A DNA stretch of 64,000 nt from NCBI GenBank assembly GCA_013372875.1, contig JABXIW010000107.1:1-64000 (forward strand), in the 5' to 3' direction. Within the stretch, counting starts at the first letter, position 1, and every line of letters begins with the position of its first letter. Made by a program: the position numbers and the translations under genes. Positions 28,422-39,898 of this stretch are shown piece after piece. The stretch comes from Gammaproteobacteria bacterium. Lineage in GTDB: Bacteria; Pseudomonadota; Gammaproteobacteria; Enterobacterales; Kangiellaceae. The notes beneath the pieces were generated by a model, which saw nothing but the letters and a program-made list of their open reading frames with translations, was not told the DNA's origin and did not search any database.

Positions 28422-30353
28422 GTGAAAAAAGCGCTTGTAGGAATTTTGATCGTTCTAGTTGTGGCATTGATGGTTTACCTGACTAAACCCAATTCAGAGT
28501 CCATTCAAACAACAAATAAAGTGGCTAATGATAGTTCTTCTGTTCAAGATACGGCTGCCGTAGTTAAGCCATCCGTAACTAATCATCTCGTGAGCGAAGG
28601 AAAGTGCGATAGCGAAGCGATGGTTAAAGCGCTTGAGCAATTAAAAACCGCACGTGATAAAGAACTTAAAGCGCTGGCAGGCAAAGTGATGAGCGCGGAG
28701 CAGTTAAGCCAAATCGTCAAAAGAGAGCTGCGCGATTATCAACTCTCGCAAGAGATCTATACCGAGAAAGCAAAAGAACCCGTTGCACAAAGTACTGAGC
28801 AGCAAGCACTGGCTGAAATTCGCAAAGATAAGGAGCTGATGGATGATTTTATGATGGCAACCTGGGCTGGACAATCTCAAGGGTATCTTACGAAGTTTAT
28901 GGCAGGCGAGATGGCACCATTGGATGCCAATTCTGATCTGCACAAGGCCTTTATGTTAAGCGCTATTTCAATGGGCGGAGAGCAAGAAACCTTAAATGCC
29001 ATAGATAAGCTCTATGATCAAAAAAGCCCTTTACCATCAAGCGCCCTAGCGAGCATTATTCAAGGCGTGAAGTCACCTGAAAAATTAAAACGATTACTGA
29101 GTCGAACTCAAGATGTGAATCAAATTGTAGAGTCCAACATTGGTTTCTTTAGTGCCAGCCGAACCAATACACCACTGCAACTGGCTGTATTTAACAATAA
29201 TTATGCTGCCGCTGAAATTTTGCTAGAGCTCGGCGCGAAACCTGATCAAAATAAACACGCAGCAGCTATGAATGGCTTCTATCGGATCGATGAGCGCTCC
29301 ACAACTTTAATCAGTAAAATGCTCGATCGCGGCTTCAGGCCCAGCAATTCCAGCAGCGCCAAGACTCTGGCCAAAAACCTTGAAGCCATCGATACAAAAT
29401 TATCGTCTCGCGTTGCCAATATTGCTGATCAGTTAAAAGCCCAAGAAGCAGCCGAAGTGCAAAGTTTACCCTTGGAATATCGTCAGATTGTTGAGGCTTA
29501 CCAAGCGCAACATGAACCTTTGAATAAACAATACTTACAGTGCCTAGCTCAAGAAAATGAAAGCAAGCCAAAAATTCCGCCCTATCAACCCATAGATAAG
29601 CAAAAGATCGAGCAAGAAATCGATCAAATGGTGGCGCAAAAAGTCCAATACCAGCAGATCATTGCCACTTTAGCAGCACAAAACAAAGAAACGGTGGAAC
29701 ACGGTTATCGGCACCTCAAGCGCTTAGGTCAGGAGCAAATTGGGCATGCAGATATGATGAATATGCCGACTGAGATTCGCACTTTGATTGGGCTGTTAAA
29801 AGATGAAAAGTGGGATCAGCTGGTAGAGTTTATGCAAAACAATCAATTCAACCATAATTGGGAAATCACCCCTGGCACTATGATTGGCGCCATGATCGAA
29901 AAAAATGCGCCAGAATCAGCGATCATGGCAATGGCCAAAATCAGCGATAAAAACGACATTAAACTGCTTAATCAGGCGCTGCATGATGATGAGCTGCTCA
30001 AGCGCATCGCCAACTATGGTTTTAATCTCGACGCCACCGACAATTACAATAAAAACCTTTTTTATCAAGCAGTTAGGTCAAACAGCCTCAAACAGCTAGA
30101 GTTCCTGACCAGTCAGGGGATCAGTATGGTATCGGATCCTTATGGCTATGATGCGCTGGATTTACTGCTGCGTAAGAAAAGTGCCAATACCGACATGCTA
30201 ATCTATTTAAGCGACATTGGTTTCCCCATCACCGAAGATCACTTGGACTATTCACGCTACCTCAAAAGCTACTACCCTGAGCGTTATCAAAAACTGATCG
30301 CGGCATGGCCAAATCTGCAAGTTGAGGGTCCTTGGCAGCCAAAAAGCCAATAG
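28422..30353 (+). CDS. Membrane-anchored protein with ankyrin-like repeats
   Basis: 643 aa from the GTG at 28422, chosen because AAGGA lies eight bases upstream; the frame is open to 28365 but those codons lack a Shine-Dalgarno. One N-terminal helix (about 3-20) anchors a large domain, probably periplasmic. Two ankyrin-like zones are visible: TPLQLAVFNNNYAAAEILLELGAK (about 250-280) and NLFYQAVRSNSLKQLEFLTSQGIS (about 560-585). Charged helical stretches rich in Gln, Lys and Glu fill the rest. No enzyme motif. It sits where E. coli would have dprA next to def, separating def from dprA-smg. Confidence 0.8.
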   Translation: MKKALVGILIVLVVALMVYLTKPNSESIQTTNKVANDSSSVQDTAAVVKPSVTNHLVSEGKCDSEAMVKALEQLKTARDKELKALAGKVMSAEQLSQIVKRELRDYQLSQEIYTEKAKEPVAQSTEQQALAEIRKDKELMDDFMMATWAGQSQGYLTKFMAGEMAPLDANSDLHKAFMLSAISMGGEQETLNAIDKLYDQKSPLPSSALASIIQGVKSPEKLKRLLSRTQDVNQIVESNIGFFSASRTNTPLQLAVFNNNYAAAEILLELGAKPDQNKHAAAMNGFYRIDERSTTLISKMLDRGFRPSNSSSAKTLAKNLEAIDTKLSSRVANIADQLKAQEAAEVQSLPLEYRQIVEAYQAQHEPLNKQYLQCLAQENESKPKIPPYQPIDKQKIEQEIDQMVAQKVQYQQIIATLAAQNKETVEHGYRHLKRLGQEQIGHADMMNMPTEIRTLIGLLKDEKWDQLVEFMQNNQFNHNWEITPGTMIGAMIEKNAPESAIMAMAKISDKNDIKLLNQALHDDELLKRIANYGFNLDATDNYNKNLFYQAVRSNSLKQLEFLTSQGISMVSDPYGYDALDLLLRKKSANTDMLIYLSDIGFPITEDHLDYSRYLKSYYPERYQKLIAAWPNLQVEGPWQPKSQ

Positions 30354-30564
30354 AAACCAATTAGAGTGTGATTAAGTTGTAGTAATTTCGTAAGAAATGT
30401 TGATAAGATGATGATCCTTAAAGACTTTAATGGTAACTTTGCTATCAGATAAAGGACTAAAATAGCCTAGACCCGCTATTTCCTCTAGACTTTTAATTGA
30501 GGTATAGTGTCGTCAGGGACTAATGAATACTGATAGACGGAATAACCAATATAAAAGGAAAGCC

Positions 30565-31614
30565 ATGAAAAAATTACTAGTATCTGTAGTTGCGTCGGCA
30601 ACACTACTAATGGGGGCCATCGTAAATCCAGCAAATGCAGCGGAATTACGCGCTGATCATCCTGATACCTATGTGGTCAAAAAAGGCGATACCTTATGGG
30701 ATATCTCTGGTCGTTTTTTACAAAAGCCTTGGCATTGGCCTGAAATCTGGCATGTAAACCCAGAAATTGCCAATCCACACCTAATTTACCCAGGCGATAT
30801 TCTTAAATTAGTCTATATCGACGGTAAACCTTATTTGGTCAAAGCCTCAAATGGCACTATTAAATTAAGACCACAGGCGCGCGTTTTATCGGAAGGCGAT
30901 GCCATTGCAACGATTCCATTGGATCTAATTCGTCCTTATTTGATCGATGAAATGGTGGTTAGTCCTGACACTTTTGAAACAGCACCTTATGTATTAGCAC
31001 ATGATGATGAGCGCATCTTAGGTGGTGGCCATGACGATCGTATGTATGTGCGTAACTTGAACACCGAGCGCGGCGCTGCTTATGGCGTCTATCGTCAAGG
31101 TCAAGTCTACCGTAGCCCTGGTTCGGAAGAAATTTTAGGGGTGGAAGCCAAATACCTTGCCAATGGTCATGTGATGCGCATCGGCGATCCAGCGACTATG
31201 GACATCAAAAAGACCCGCTTGGAAGTATTAGAAGGCGACGTGGTATTACCGCGTAATGAAGATCCATTACCGCCAGTTTACGCGCCTCGCGCGCCATCTT
31301 TCGACGTTAATGCTAACATCATTTCTGTGTATGACGGCGTTAGCCAAATCGGACTGTACAATGTAGTGGTACTTGATAAAGGTGCTCGCGATGGTATGGA
31401 AGCTGGTCATGTATTGTCGGTTTATCAAAAAGGCCGCGTAGTTGAAGATAAAATTGCTGCTGAGCGTGGTGATGAAGTCACTCAAGTCACTTTGCCTGAA
31501 GAACGTGCTGGTGAGTTGATGGTATTCCGTACTTTTGATCGCGTCAGCTTAGGCTTGATTATGGCGGCTACTCGTCCTATCCACATTCATGACGTAGCGA
31601 AAAATCCTTACTAG
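30565..31614 (+). CDS. LysM peptidoglycan-binding exported protein
   Basis: 349 aa from the ATG at 30565, which has AAAGGA at the right distance; the more upstream ATG (30523) has none. Signal peptide 1-25, cleaved after NPANA. One LysM domain follows (about 34-85: YVVKKGDTLWDISGRFL, WPEIWHVNPEIANPHLIYPGDIL). The long C-terminal part has LRPQARVL and a beta-rich region, as in the LysM proteins commonly found just upstream of dprA in gammaproteobacteria. It probably acts at the cell wall. Confidence 0.92.
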   Translation: MKKLLVSVVASATLLMGAIVNPANAAELRADHPDTYVVKKGDTLWDISGRFLQKPWHWPEIWHVNPEIANPHLIYPGDILKLVYIDGKPYLVKASNGTIKLRPQARVLSEGDAIATIPLDLIRPYLIDEMVVSPDTFETAPYVLAHDDERILGGGHDDRMYVRNLNTERGAAYGVYRQGQVYRSPGSEEILGVEAKYLANGHVMRIGDPATMDIKKTRLEVLEGDVVLPRNEDPLPPVYAPRAPSFDVNANIISVYDGVSQIGLYNVVVLDKGARDGMEAGHVLSVYQKGRVVEDKIAAERGDEVTQVTLPEERAGELMVFRTFDRVSLGLIMAATRPIHIHDVAKNPY

Positions 31615-31660
31615 CTGGCAACAGCTTGAGACATCGCTTACAGCGATAGCATCAATAAAG

Positions 31661-31683
31661 CGGAGCCAAATGGCTCCGTTTTT
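31661..31683 (+). terminator. Intrinsic terminator between the LysM gene and dprA
   Basis: CGGAGCC, loop AAAT, GGCTCCG, then five T. The first in-frame ATG of the dprA frame (31670) lies in the loop, which argues against that ATG as the true start. Confidence 0.88.
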
Positions 31684-31723
31684 GTATAATAAACATCTTA
31701 TTAAAATACCCATAAATCCGAAC

Positions 31724-32839
31724 GTGACCGACAAAAGCGACTTTAAATATTGGCTGGCTTTATCGCAGTTAAAGATCAGCGGCAATAAGCTGCTCGCGTT
31801 TTTCGATCACCATCAGTCCATTGAACGCTTGTTTGGACTGAGTGAAACCCAACTTCAGAGCTATGGCTTTCGGCAAGGACTTGCTCATAAGCTGGAAAAA
31901 ACCGATTGGCAAAAAGTTGAGCAGGACATGGAATGGTTTGATCAAGACAATAAGTCATTGATCCCGGTTAATTCTAATGACTATCCTGCTTTATTAAAAC
32001 AAACCCAAGGCGCGCCAGCGCTACTGTTTTGTTATGGTAACAAGGCCGTCCTCAATCAACATCAGATAGCTATTGTTGGCAGCCGCAACCCAACCCCTCA
32101 AGGCAAAACCAATGCCATGCAATTTGCGCAAACCCTAGCACAAGCAGGTGCAGTCATTACCAGCGGCCTAGCGCTAGGTATTGATGGCTTTGCTCACCAA
32201 GCGACGGTCAATGCAAAATTACCCACCATTGCGGTGACTGGTACAGGCTTAGATCGGGTCTACCCTGCCCGACATAAAGAGCTTGCCGAACAGATTATTG
32301 AACATGGCGCTTTGATCAGCGATTTTGCTTTGGGTACGGGTGTTCGCGCAGGCAACTTCCCAGCCCGTAACCGTATTATCACTGGCATGAGCCTAGGCAC
32401 TTTAGTAGTAGAAGCCGCCATTAAAAGTGGCTCGCTGATCAGTGCTCGTCTGGCGGGCGAACAAGGACGCGAAGTCTTTGCCATTCCGGGCTCAATCCAT
32501 AATCCACTTGCTAAAGGTTGCCATCAACTAATTAAGCAAGGTGCTAAGCTGGTGGAAACCGCCGAAGAAATCATCGAAGAGTTACAAGCCTTAGCGCTAT
32601 GGCAAATAGAGCGACAATTGGAGTCTCAGGCGGCTCAACCCTTAGAAAATCAAACAGTTAACTTTGAACTAGACCCTGATTACGAAAAGCTACTGGCACA
32701 AATCGATTACGACACCACCAGTATCGAACAAATTCTTGCGCGTACAGAACTTGAAATAGAGGTAGTCAGCCATATGTTATTACTGCTAGAATTAAATAAT
32801 CATATTGATAGTGTAGCTGGCGGTTATCAGAGAAAGTAA
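31724..32839 (+). CDS. dprA: DNA-processing protein DprA
   Basis: DprA/Smf binds incoming single-stranded DNA and loads RecA in natural transformation; it is also conserved in non-competent species. An N-terminal helical domain with WLALSQLKISGNK leads to a Rossmann-like fold: QIAIVGSRNPTPQGK, ITSGLALGIDGFAHQATV, GTGLDRVYPARHKEL, NFPARNRIITGMSLGTLVVEA, FAIPGSIHNPLAKGCHQLIKQGA. A C-terminal winged-helix part ends the protein. I favour the GTG at 31724 (371 aa), though its Shine-Dalgarno is poor; the ATG at 31670 lies in a terminator loop. Confidence 0.93.
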   Translation: MTDKSDFKYWLALSQLKISGNKLLAFFDHHQSIERLFGLSETQLQSYGFRQGLAHKLEKTDWQKVEQDMEWFDQDNKSLIPVNSNDYPALLKQTQGAPALLFCYGNKAVLNQHQIAIVGSRNPTPQGKTNAMQFAQTLAQAGAVITSGLALGIDGFAHQATVNAKLPTIAVTGTGLDRVYPARHKELAEQIIEHGALISDFALGTGVRAGNFPARNRIITGMSLGTLVVEAAIKSGSLISARLAGEQGREVFAIPGSIHNPLAKGCHQLIKQGAKLVETAEEIIEELQALALWQIERQLESQAAQPLENQTVNFELDPDYEKLLAQIDYDTTSIEQILARTELEIEVVSHMLLLLELNNHIDSVAGGYQRK

Positions 32840-32930
32840 TCTCAGCGTGAATAACGCCCATTAAGCGCTGGTTCACTGGCGATATGATAAATCTAGCTTA
32901 TTGTTATTCATAACAACCAAAGAGAGTTGA

Positions 32931-33410
32931 ATGAAAGAAGACGTACTCGACGTACTACTTTATATCTTTGAAAACTTTCAAGACGAAGAAAGCAACCACA
33001 TTTTCGCTAACGATAACCTTGTTGAAGCCTTAGAAGACGTTGGATTTTCCGACGGTGAGATCAAAGGCGCTATCGATTGGTTAGATGGTTTAGTGGAAGC
33101 CACTTCGGACAAGTTCAAGCCAAATACTGCCACTCAAGGCGCGCTTCGCGTATTCTCGCCGAAAGAGCAAATGCAGTTATCCACCCGTACTCAAGGCGCC
33201 ATCATGTTCTTTGAACAAATTGGCGTCTTAGACATGCACGCGCGGGAAATGGTGATTGACCGGATGTTGGCGCTGGGCCCGCAAGAAGACGAAGAAATCG
33301 AACTCGATCGTCTGCGCTGGGTAGTGATGATGGTGTTATTTAATATGCCGGATCGCGATGCTGAATTTGCTTGGGTTGAACACATGGATATGGGCTTGGC
33401 AGCGCACTAG
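32931..33410 (+). CDS. smg: Smg (DUF494) family protein
   Basis: 159 aa, acidic and helical. MKEDVLDVLLYIFENF, EALEDVGFSDGEIKGAIDWLDGL and LRWVVMMVLFNMPD are characteristic. Smg is found beside dprA across gammaproteobacteria, as here; its function is not established. AGAGAG precedes the ATG. Confidence 0.93.
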   Translation: MKEDVLDVLLYIFENFQDEESNHIFANDNLVEALEDVGFSDGEIKGAIDWLDGLVEATSDKFKPNTATQGALRVFSPKEQMQLSTRTQGAIMFFEQIGVLDMHAREMVIDRMLALGPQEDEEIELDRLRWVVMMVLFNMPDRDAEFAWVEHMDMGLAAH

Positions 33411-33514
33411 CAGTTAAAAGTTTCCTGCTAACCCTTTAAGGCGGCAATTAGCCGTTCATAACTTTCAATACGTGGTATTCTCCACATAAGGCATCTTTCT
33501 CTCTAATAAAAATC

Positions 33515-34129
33515 ATGCTGCTCAAGGGCTTTTTACTCGGCTTAGCGATTTCTGCACCGATTGGTGTTATTGGCCTCTGGTGTATTGAGCGCTCCATTAA
33601 TTACGGTTTCCGTTACGGCTTTGCAACAGGTTTTGGTGCAGTGGTCGCCGATATGCTATTCGCGGTTTTAGCGGCCATTGGCTTTAGTCAAATTATTGAG
33701 CCGCTGATCAAAGATAATCCCTGGCCAGCAATGATAGGCGCCGCTTTTATTATTTATATGGGGATCCAAACCTTACGCAAAGCCAGTCCAAACAATGCCA
33801 TTCAACTGAGCCAGAATCCCAGCATAACTAAGTCTTTTTTAAGCTCTTTTGTGCTGATCATGACCCACCCTGCCGCTATTTTAATATTTTTAGGTGTTTT
33901 CACTGGGCTAGGGATTGAGCTTAATGAGCAAACACCTTGGCTAACCGTTGGCCAATTATTGATAGGTATGTTACTGGGAGGAGTTAGTTGGTGGCTGTTC
34001 TTATCAGGCCTAGCCAGTTACCTTGGCAAGAAAATGACTCCTACTTTAATGCGAAAATTCAACATAGTCTCAGGCAGCATGGTTATGCTGTTTGGTTTAT
34101 GGCTAGGCGTCAGCGCCTGGTTTCATTAA
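33515..34129 (+). CDS. LysE-family amino-acid exporter
   Basis: 204 aa, five to six membrane helices. The N-terminal GFLLGLAISAPIGVIGLWCIERSINYGFRYGFATGFGAVVADMLFA matches the LysE/RhtB family start (SPGP/APIG motif). A later TKSFLSSFVLIMTHPAAILIFLGVF corresponds to the conserved NPK/TNP region. It probably exports an amino acid; the substrate is unknown. No clear Shine-Dalgarno precedes the ATG. Confidence 0.9.
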   Translation: MLLKGFLLGLAISAPIGVIGLWCIERSINYGFRYGFATGFGAVVADMLFAVLAAIGFSQIIEPLIKDNPWPAMIGAAFIIYMGIQTLRKASPNNAIQLSQNPSITKSFLSSFVLIMTHPAAILIFLGVFTGLGIELNEQTPWLTVGQLLIGMLLGGVSWWLFLSGLASYLGKKMTPTLMRKFNIVSGSMVMLFGLWLGVSAWFH

Positions 34130-34179
34130 TCATGGCTATATCGTTATACTATCGCTAATTAACTTGGCTTTAATAAATT

Positions 34180-36706
<2,527 letters not shown>

Positions 36707-36825
36707 CTAAGATCTGAATGAAGCAAAAGATCTGCCAATGGCCTGCTTTCTTACCAGCGCTCTCTGATAAATTGTAAAATTGTATAAAAAACCGACATAA
36801 AGCTACAAATTGTTACAAAAGTGCG

Positions 36826-36831
36826 TATAAT
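36826..36831 (+). promoter_or_regulatory. Candidate sigma-70 -10 element
   Basis: A perfect TATAAT hexamer lies 24 bases before the ATG of the small exported protein at 36856. No good -35 is seen at 16-18 bases, so this is a tentative promoter. Confidence 0.4.
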
Positions 36832-36855
36832 TCCGCGCGTTATCTAACCAACACC

Positions 36856-37164
36856 ATGACTTTAATGCGAATTTTTCTGTTTGTTTTGACGTTTTTGATC
36901 CTAACCCCAGCGGTATCAAACGCCAAAGATAAGGCTATTGCTAATCAATACCCGATCATTTTAGTAGTCAACGATTCAGGAAAAGTATCGGAAGTCATCA
37001 CCGAGCAATCCATGCCGGAAACCATCAAGCAAAAAACCTTGGATGCTTTTGTTGGCCGCAAAGTTGGTATCAAACGTAAATTCGGGCGGGCCATTGCATA
37101 TAAGCAAAAAATTACCATTAGCACTAAGCATCTAATCGACAACTCGCAGATCAGCCAGCGCTAA
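36856..37164 (+). CDS. Small exported protein, unknown function
   Basis: 102 aa. The signal peptide (FLFVLTFLILTPAVSNA, cleaved about residue 23) leads to a short mature domain with PIILVVNDSGKVSEVITEQSMPETIKQKTLDAF. That pattern recalls the C-terminal TonB-like or energy-transducing fold (regular strands then a helix), but the similarity is too weak to name. ATG codons occur at residues 1 and 4, neither with a clear Shine-Dalgarno. Confidence 0.6.
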   Translation: MTLMRIFLFVLTFLILTPAVSNAKDKAIANQYPIILVVNDSGKVSEVITEQSMPETIKQKTLDAFVGRKVGIKRKFGRAIAYKQKITISTKHLIDNSQISQR

Positions 37165-37246
37165 ACCTCAATAGCTCCTAGCCAATTGCTGGCTTAAAAC
37201 GTCGCTTAGCGTTATGCTAAAGATCATCTTCGGATTAGGAGTCGAA

Positions 37247-37963
37247 ATGAAAAATCTAACTAAATCACTGATTTTTATTGGTTTATTATTCGCCCTTGGT
37301 AGTTGTAAAAGTACCGATGTGGCTCGCGTTTTGGACGCACTTAATCAACAACAAGGTTTATCGCAACAAACCGTAGCAGCCGGCTTAAAACAAGCACTGC
37401 AAGTTGGCACTGAAAAGACCGTCTTTAACACTAATAGAGATGGCGGCTTCAGCAATAACCCCTTAATCAAAATTTTGGTGCCCGAGAAGCTGGATAAAGT
37501 CGCGTCAACGGTGCGTAAAATTGGCCTAGGCTCATATGTCGATCAGTTTGAATTGCAAATGAATCGCGCCGCTGAGTCGGCCGCCGGCGAAGCCAAAGCA
37601 GTATTTTTTGATGCCATCAGCGGCATGAGCTGGCAAGATGCTTGGGGTATTTTAAAGGGTGGCGACAATGCGGCTACCGATTACTTCAAGCAGCACACCA
37701 CCGCCGCCTTGACCAGTCGCTTTAAACCCATCATTCAAACCAATATGCAAAAAGTGGGTTTTTATAACGATTACAATAAGTTAATCGATACCTATAACGC
37801 TATTCCATTTACCCAAAAGCAAGATTTATCCATCGAAACTTATGTCACCGACAAGGCATTGGATGGCTTGTTTACGTTGGTAGCAGAAGAAGAAGCCAAA
37901 ATCCGCCAAGATCCACTGGCGCGTACTACCGAATTGCTGAGAAAGGTATTTGCTGCACAATGA
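37247..37963 (+). CDS. DUF4197 lipoprotein
   Basis: 238 aa from the ATG at 37247, which has AGGAG upstream; the longer frame from 37214 has no such signal. The signal peptide ends in lipobox LGSC. The mature protein matches DUF4197: GLSQQTVAAGLKQALQVGTEKTV, GGFSNNPLIKILVPEKL, MNRAAESAAGEAKAVFFDAISGMSWQDA, GGDNAATDYFKQHTT and the C-terminal DPLARTTELLRKVF. Conserved in many gammaproteobacteria; function not established. Confidence 0.92.
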   Translation: MKNLTKSLIFIGLLFALGSCKSTDVARVLDALNQQQGLSQQTVAAGLKQALQVGTEKTVFNTNRDGGFSNNPLIKILVPEKLDKVASTVRKIGLGSYVDQFELQMNRAAESAAGEAKAVFFDAISGMSWQDAWGILKGGDNAATDYFKQHTTAALTSRFKPIIQTNMQKVGFYNDYNKLIDTYNAIPFTQKQDLSIETYVTDKALDGLFTLVAEEEAKIRQDPLARTTELLRKVFAAQ

Positions 37964-38060
37964 CAGCAAAACTATAAGCAGCAACTGGACTGACCACTGG
38001 ATTTTTCTAATCAAATCAGGTATTAATAGCTTATCAATCCACCCTAATTGGTAAGCTATT

Positions 38061-38933
38061 GTGCCACCCTACCCATTCGAAGAAGTTTGTTTTAACGCAA
38101 GCGATCAATACCCGCTCAAGGGCGCTTTTTATCAGGCCGAGAACTCGAAACGATTCTTAATCATTGGTTCCGCTTTTGGTGTGCCTTATCAATACTATAA
38201 ACACATTGCCCATTATTTTCGTGAAAATGGTATCAGCGTATTAGCTTTTGATTACCGCGGCATCAGCCATTCCAAAGATGGCAATATGGCTACTCAAGAC
38301 ATTTTAATGCAGCACTGGGGCGAGCTGGACATCGAAGCAGCCATTCAGTGGGTGCAAGATCAGTACTCTCCAAACCAACTCTACTATATGGGGCACAGTG
38401 CAGGTGGACAGATAGTTGGCTTAGCAGATTCGAGTCGCGCTTTTAGCAAAATGATCATTGCTGCTAGCGGTGTTGGCACCTGGCGCGTATGGCCAGGTAT
38501 TTCAAAATATGCGCTCGCTGCCATTTGGTATCTATTATTCCCATTAGCGAAACTGTTCCAAAAAGGCGATTATTTCCATTCGAAAATGTTGGGTCCTATT
38601 CCAGTTCCAAAACACGCCGTGGATCAGTGGTTAACTTGGGCCCGCTCGGAAGATTATTTGTTTACGCCGAAACATGGACTTTATCTCAGCAATTATCAAA
38701 CGATGAACGCTAAAATATTGGGCTTAACCATTAGTGATGATTGGTATGCGCCAGAGCCAGCAAGAGATGCTTTGCTAAAACACTATCCAAATTGTGATAA
38801 GAAAACGATGTTGATAACGCCTAAGGATCTACAGCTAAAATCCATTGGCCACTTTGGACTTTTTAAGAAAAAACAGGAAATTGAGCAAGGAATATGGCAA
38901 CCTATGCTTAATTTTCTAAAGGATGATAATTGA
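38061..38933 (+). CDS. Alpha/beta hydrolase
   Basis: 290 aa starting at GTG. Strands and the oxyanion region (IIGSAFGVPYQYYKHIAHYF, VLAFDYRGISHS) lead to the nucleophile elbow YYMGHSAGGQIVG (G-x-S-x-G). A late Asp (ISDDWYAPE) and a His (SIGHFGLF) complete a likely catalytic triad. Resembles the serine aminopeptidase/lipase-like hydrolases. Substrate unknown. It overlaps the following thioesterase gene by one base (TGATG), so the two are translationally coupled. Confidence 0.88.
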   Translation: MPPYPFEEVCFNASDQYPLKGAFYQAENSKRFLIIGSAFGVPYQYYKHIAHYFRENGISVLAFDYRGISHSKDGNMATQDILMQHWGELDIEAAIQWVQDQYSPNQLYYMGHSAGGQIVGLADSSRAFSKMIIAASGVGTWRVWPGISKYALAAIWYLLFPLAKLFQKGDYFHSKMLGPIPVPKHAVDQWLTWARSEDYLFTPKHGLYLSNYQTMNAKILGLTISDDWYAPEPARDALLKHYPNCDKKTMLITPKDLQLKSIGHFGLFKKKQEIEQGIWQPMLNFLKDDN

Positions 38934-39442
38934 TGAGTCAAAGACGTCAGAAAAAAGCCGAAGCGATTGAAACTTGGAACTTCGTATTCCCAAACCAAAG
39001 TAACCCTTACGGCAATATGTTTGGTGGTGAGCTATTGGCCATCATGGATTCAACCGCCGCTATGGCTGCCATCCGTTATTCGGGCAAAACCGTCTCCACG
39101 GCATCTTCTGAGCGAGTCATTTTCAAGCACCCAATTTTTGTCGGCGACAGGATCAAAACCGTGGCCAAGGTGGTATTGGTTGGTAAAACCTCGATGATGG
39201 TTAGAACTGATGTGTTTGTAGATAAAGGCGAGTCAGGAGACGATGGCTCAAAAGATATATTGAGCACAACAGCTCACTTTACGCTGGTGGCTTTTGACGA
39301 GGATCGAGTGCCAACTCAAGTGCCCGAACTTATTATCGAAACCGAAAAAGAGCACAAACATCACGAATTAGCTCAACAAATAAAAAACCACGTGAAAAGA
39401 CGCGAAGAGCGCATTAAACACGTGGTTGAGAAATGGAGTTAG
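38933..39442 (+). CDS. Acyl-CoA thioesterase (hotdog fold)
   Basis: 169 aa, YciA/BACH-like. The hotdog core has NPYGNMFGGELLAIMDSTAAMAAIRYSGKTVSTAS (catalytic Asp in the MD-S pattern), HPIFVGDRIKTVAKV and VVLVGKTSMMVRTDVFVD. A charged helical C-terminal tail follows. It hydrolyses acyl-CoA to free acid and CoA; chain-length preference unknown. ATG at 38933 overlaps the hydrolase stop and has AAAGGA upstream. Confidence 0.9.
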   Translation: MSQRRQKKAEAIETWNFVFPNQSNPYGNMFGGELLAIMDSTAAMAAIRYSGKTVSTASSERVIFKHPIFVGDRIKTVAKVVLVGKTSMMVRTDVFVDKGESGDDGSKDILSTTAHFTLVAFDEDRVPTQVPELIIETEKEHKHHELAQQIKNHVKRREERIKHVVEKWS

Positions 39443-39451
39443 AATAAACCC

Positions 39452-39733
39452 TTAATTAATAGGGTTACGATGAGTCCCTGCTTCAGTAGCTCTTCGTAAA
39501 TACTCTTTACTTTGCTCTTTCATTTCTTCATATTCTTTTTTATCCCAGCAGCGTTTTTTCTTCATTTGGCTGCCTGTCGCACGCGTAGTTGAACACTTAA
39601 CTTTAGTATCTTTTTGAGCTGTCTCTTGTGTTGTTTCTTGAGTTGCCTCAGATTTTGCAACAGACATTGGAGCTTGAGTCGTCGCACAACCAGCTGTTAC
39701 TAAAAATAATGCAGATAAAACTAATGCTTTCAT
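39452..39733 (-). CDS. Small lipoprotein, unknown function
   Basis: 93 aa from the ATG at 39733. The signal peptide ends in lipobox VTAGC, followed by a Thr/Gln/Glu-rich linker (EATQETTQETAQK) and a basic tail with two Cys (VKCSTT and KKRCWDKKEYEEM). It is convergent with the thioesterase gene. No family recognised beyond lipoprotein. Confidence 0.7.
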   Translation of the reverse strand: MKALVLSALFLVTAGCATTQAPMSVAKSEATQETTQETAQKDTKVKCSTTRATGSQMKKKRCWDKKEYEEMKEQSKEYLRRATEAGTHRNPIN

Positions 39734-39898
39734 ACTAGGTTCCATGTTGTTTTATAAAAGTCGGTCATTGATAATAACATTATGCCTCGAATTTGTGTTA
39801 CTAAAGTGTGACAAAATATTAATTCTTTGTGACAGAGAGCCAACAATTGCTGCTAAGAGCTCGATTTAATACTGCAGCAAAGCGAATAGACTCACACT

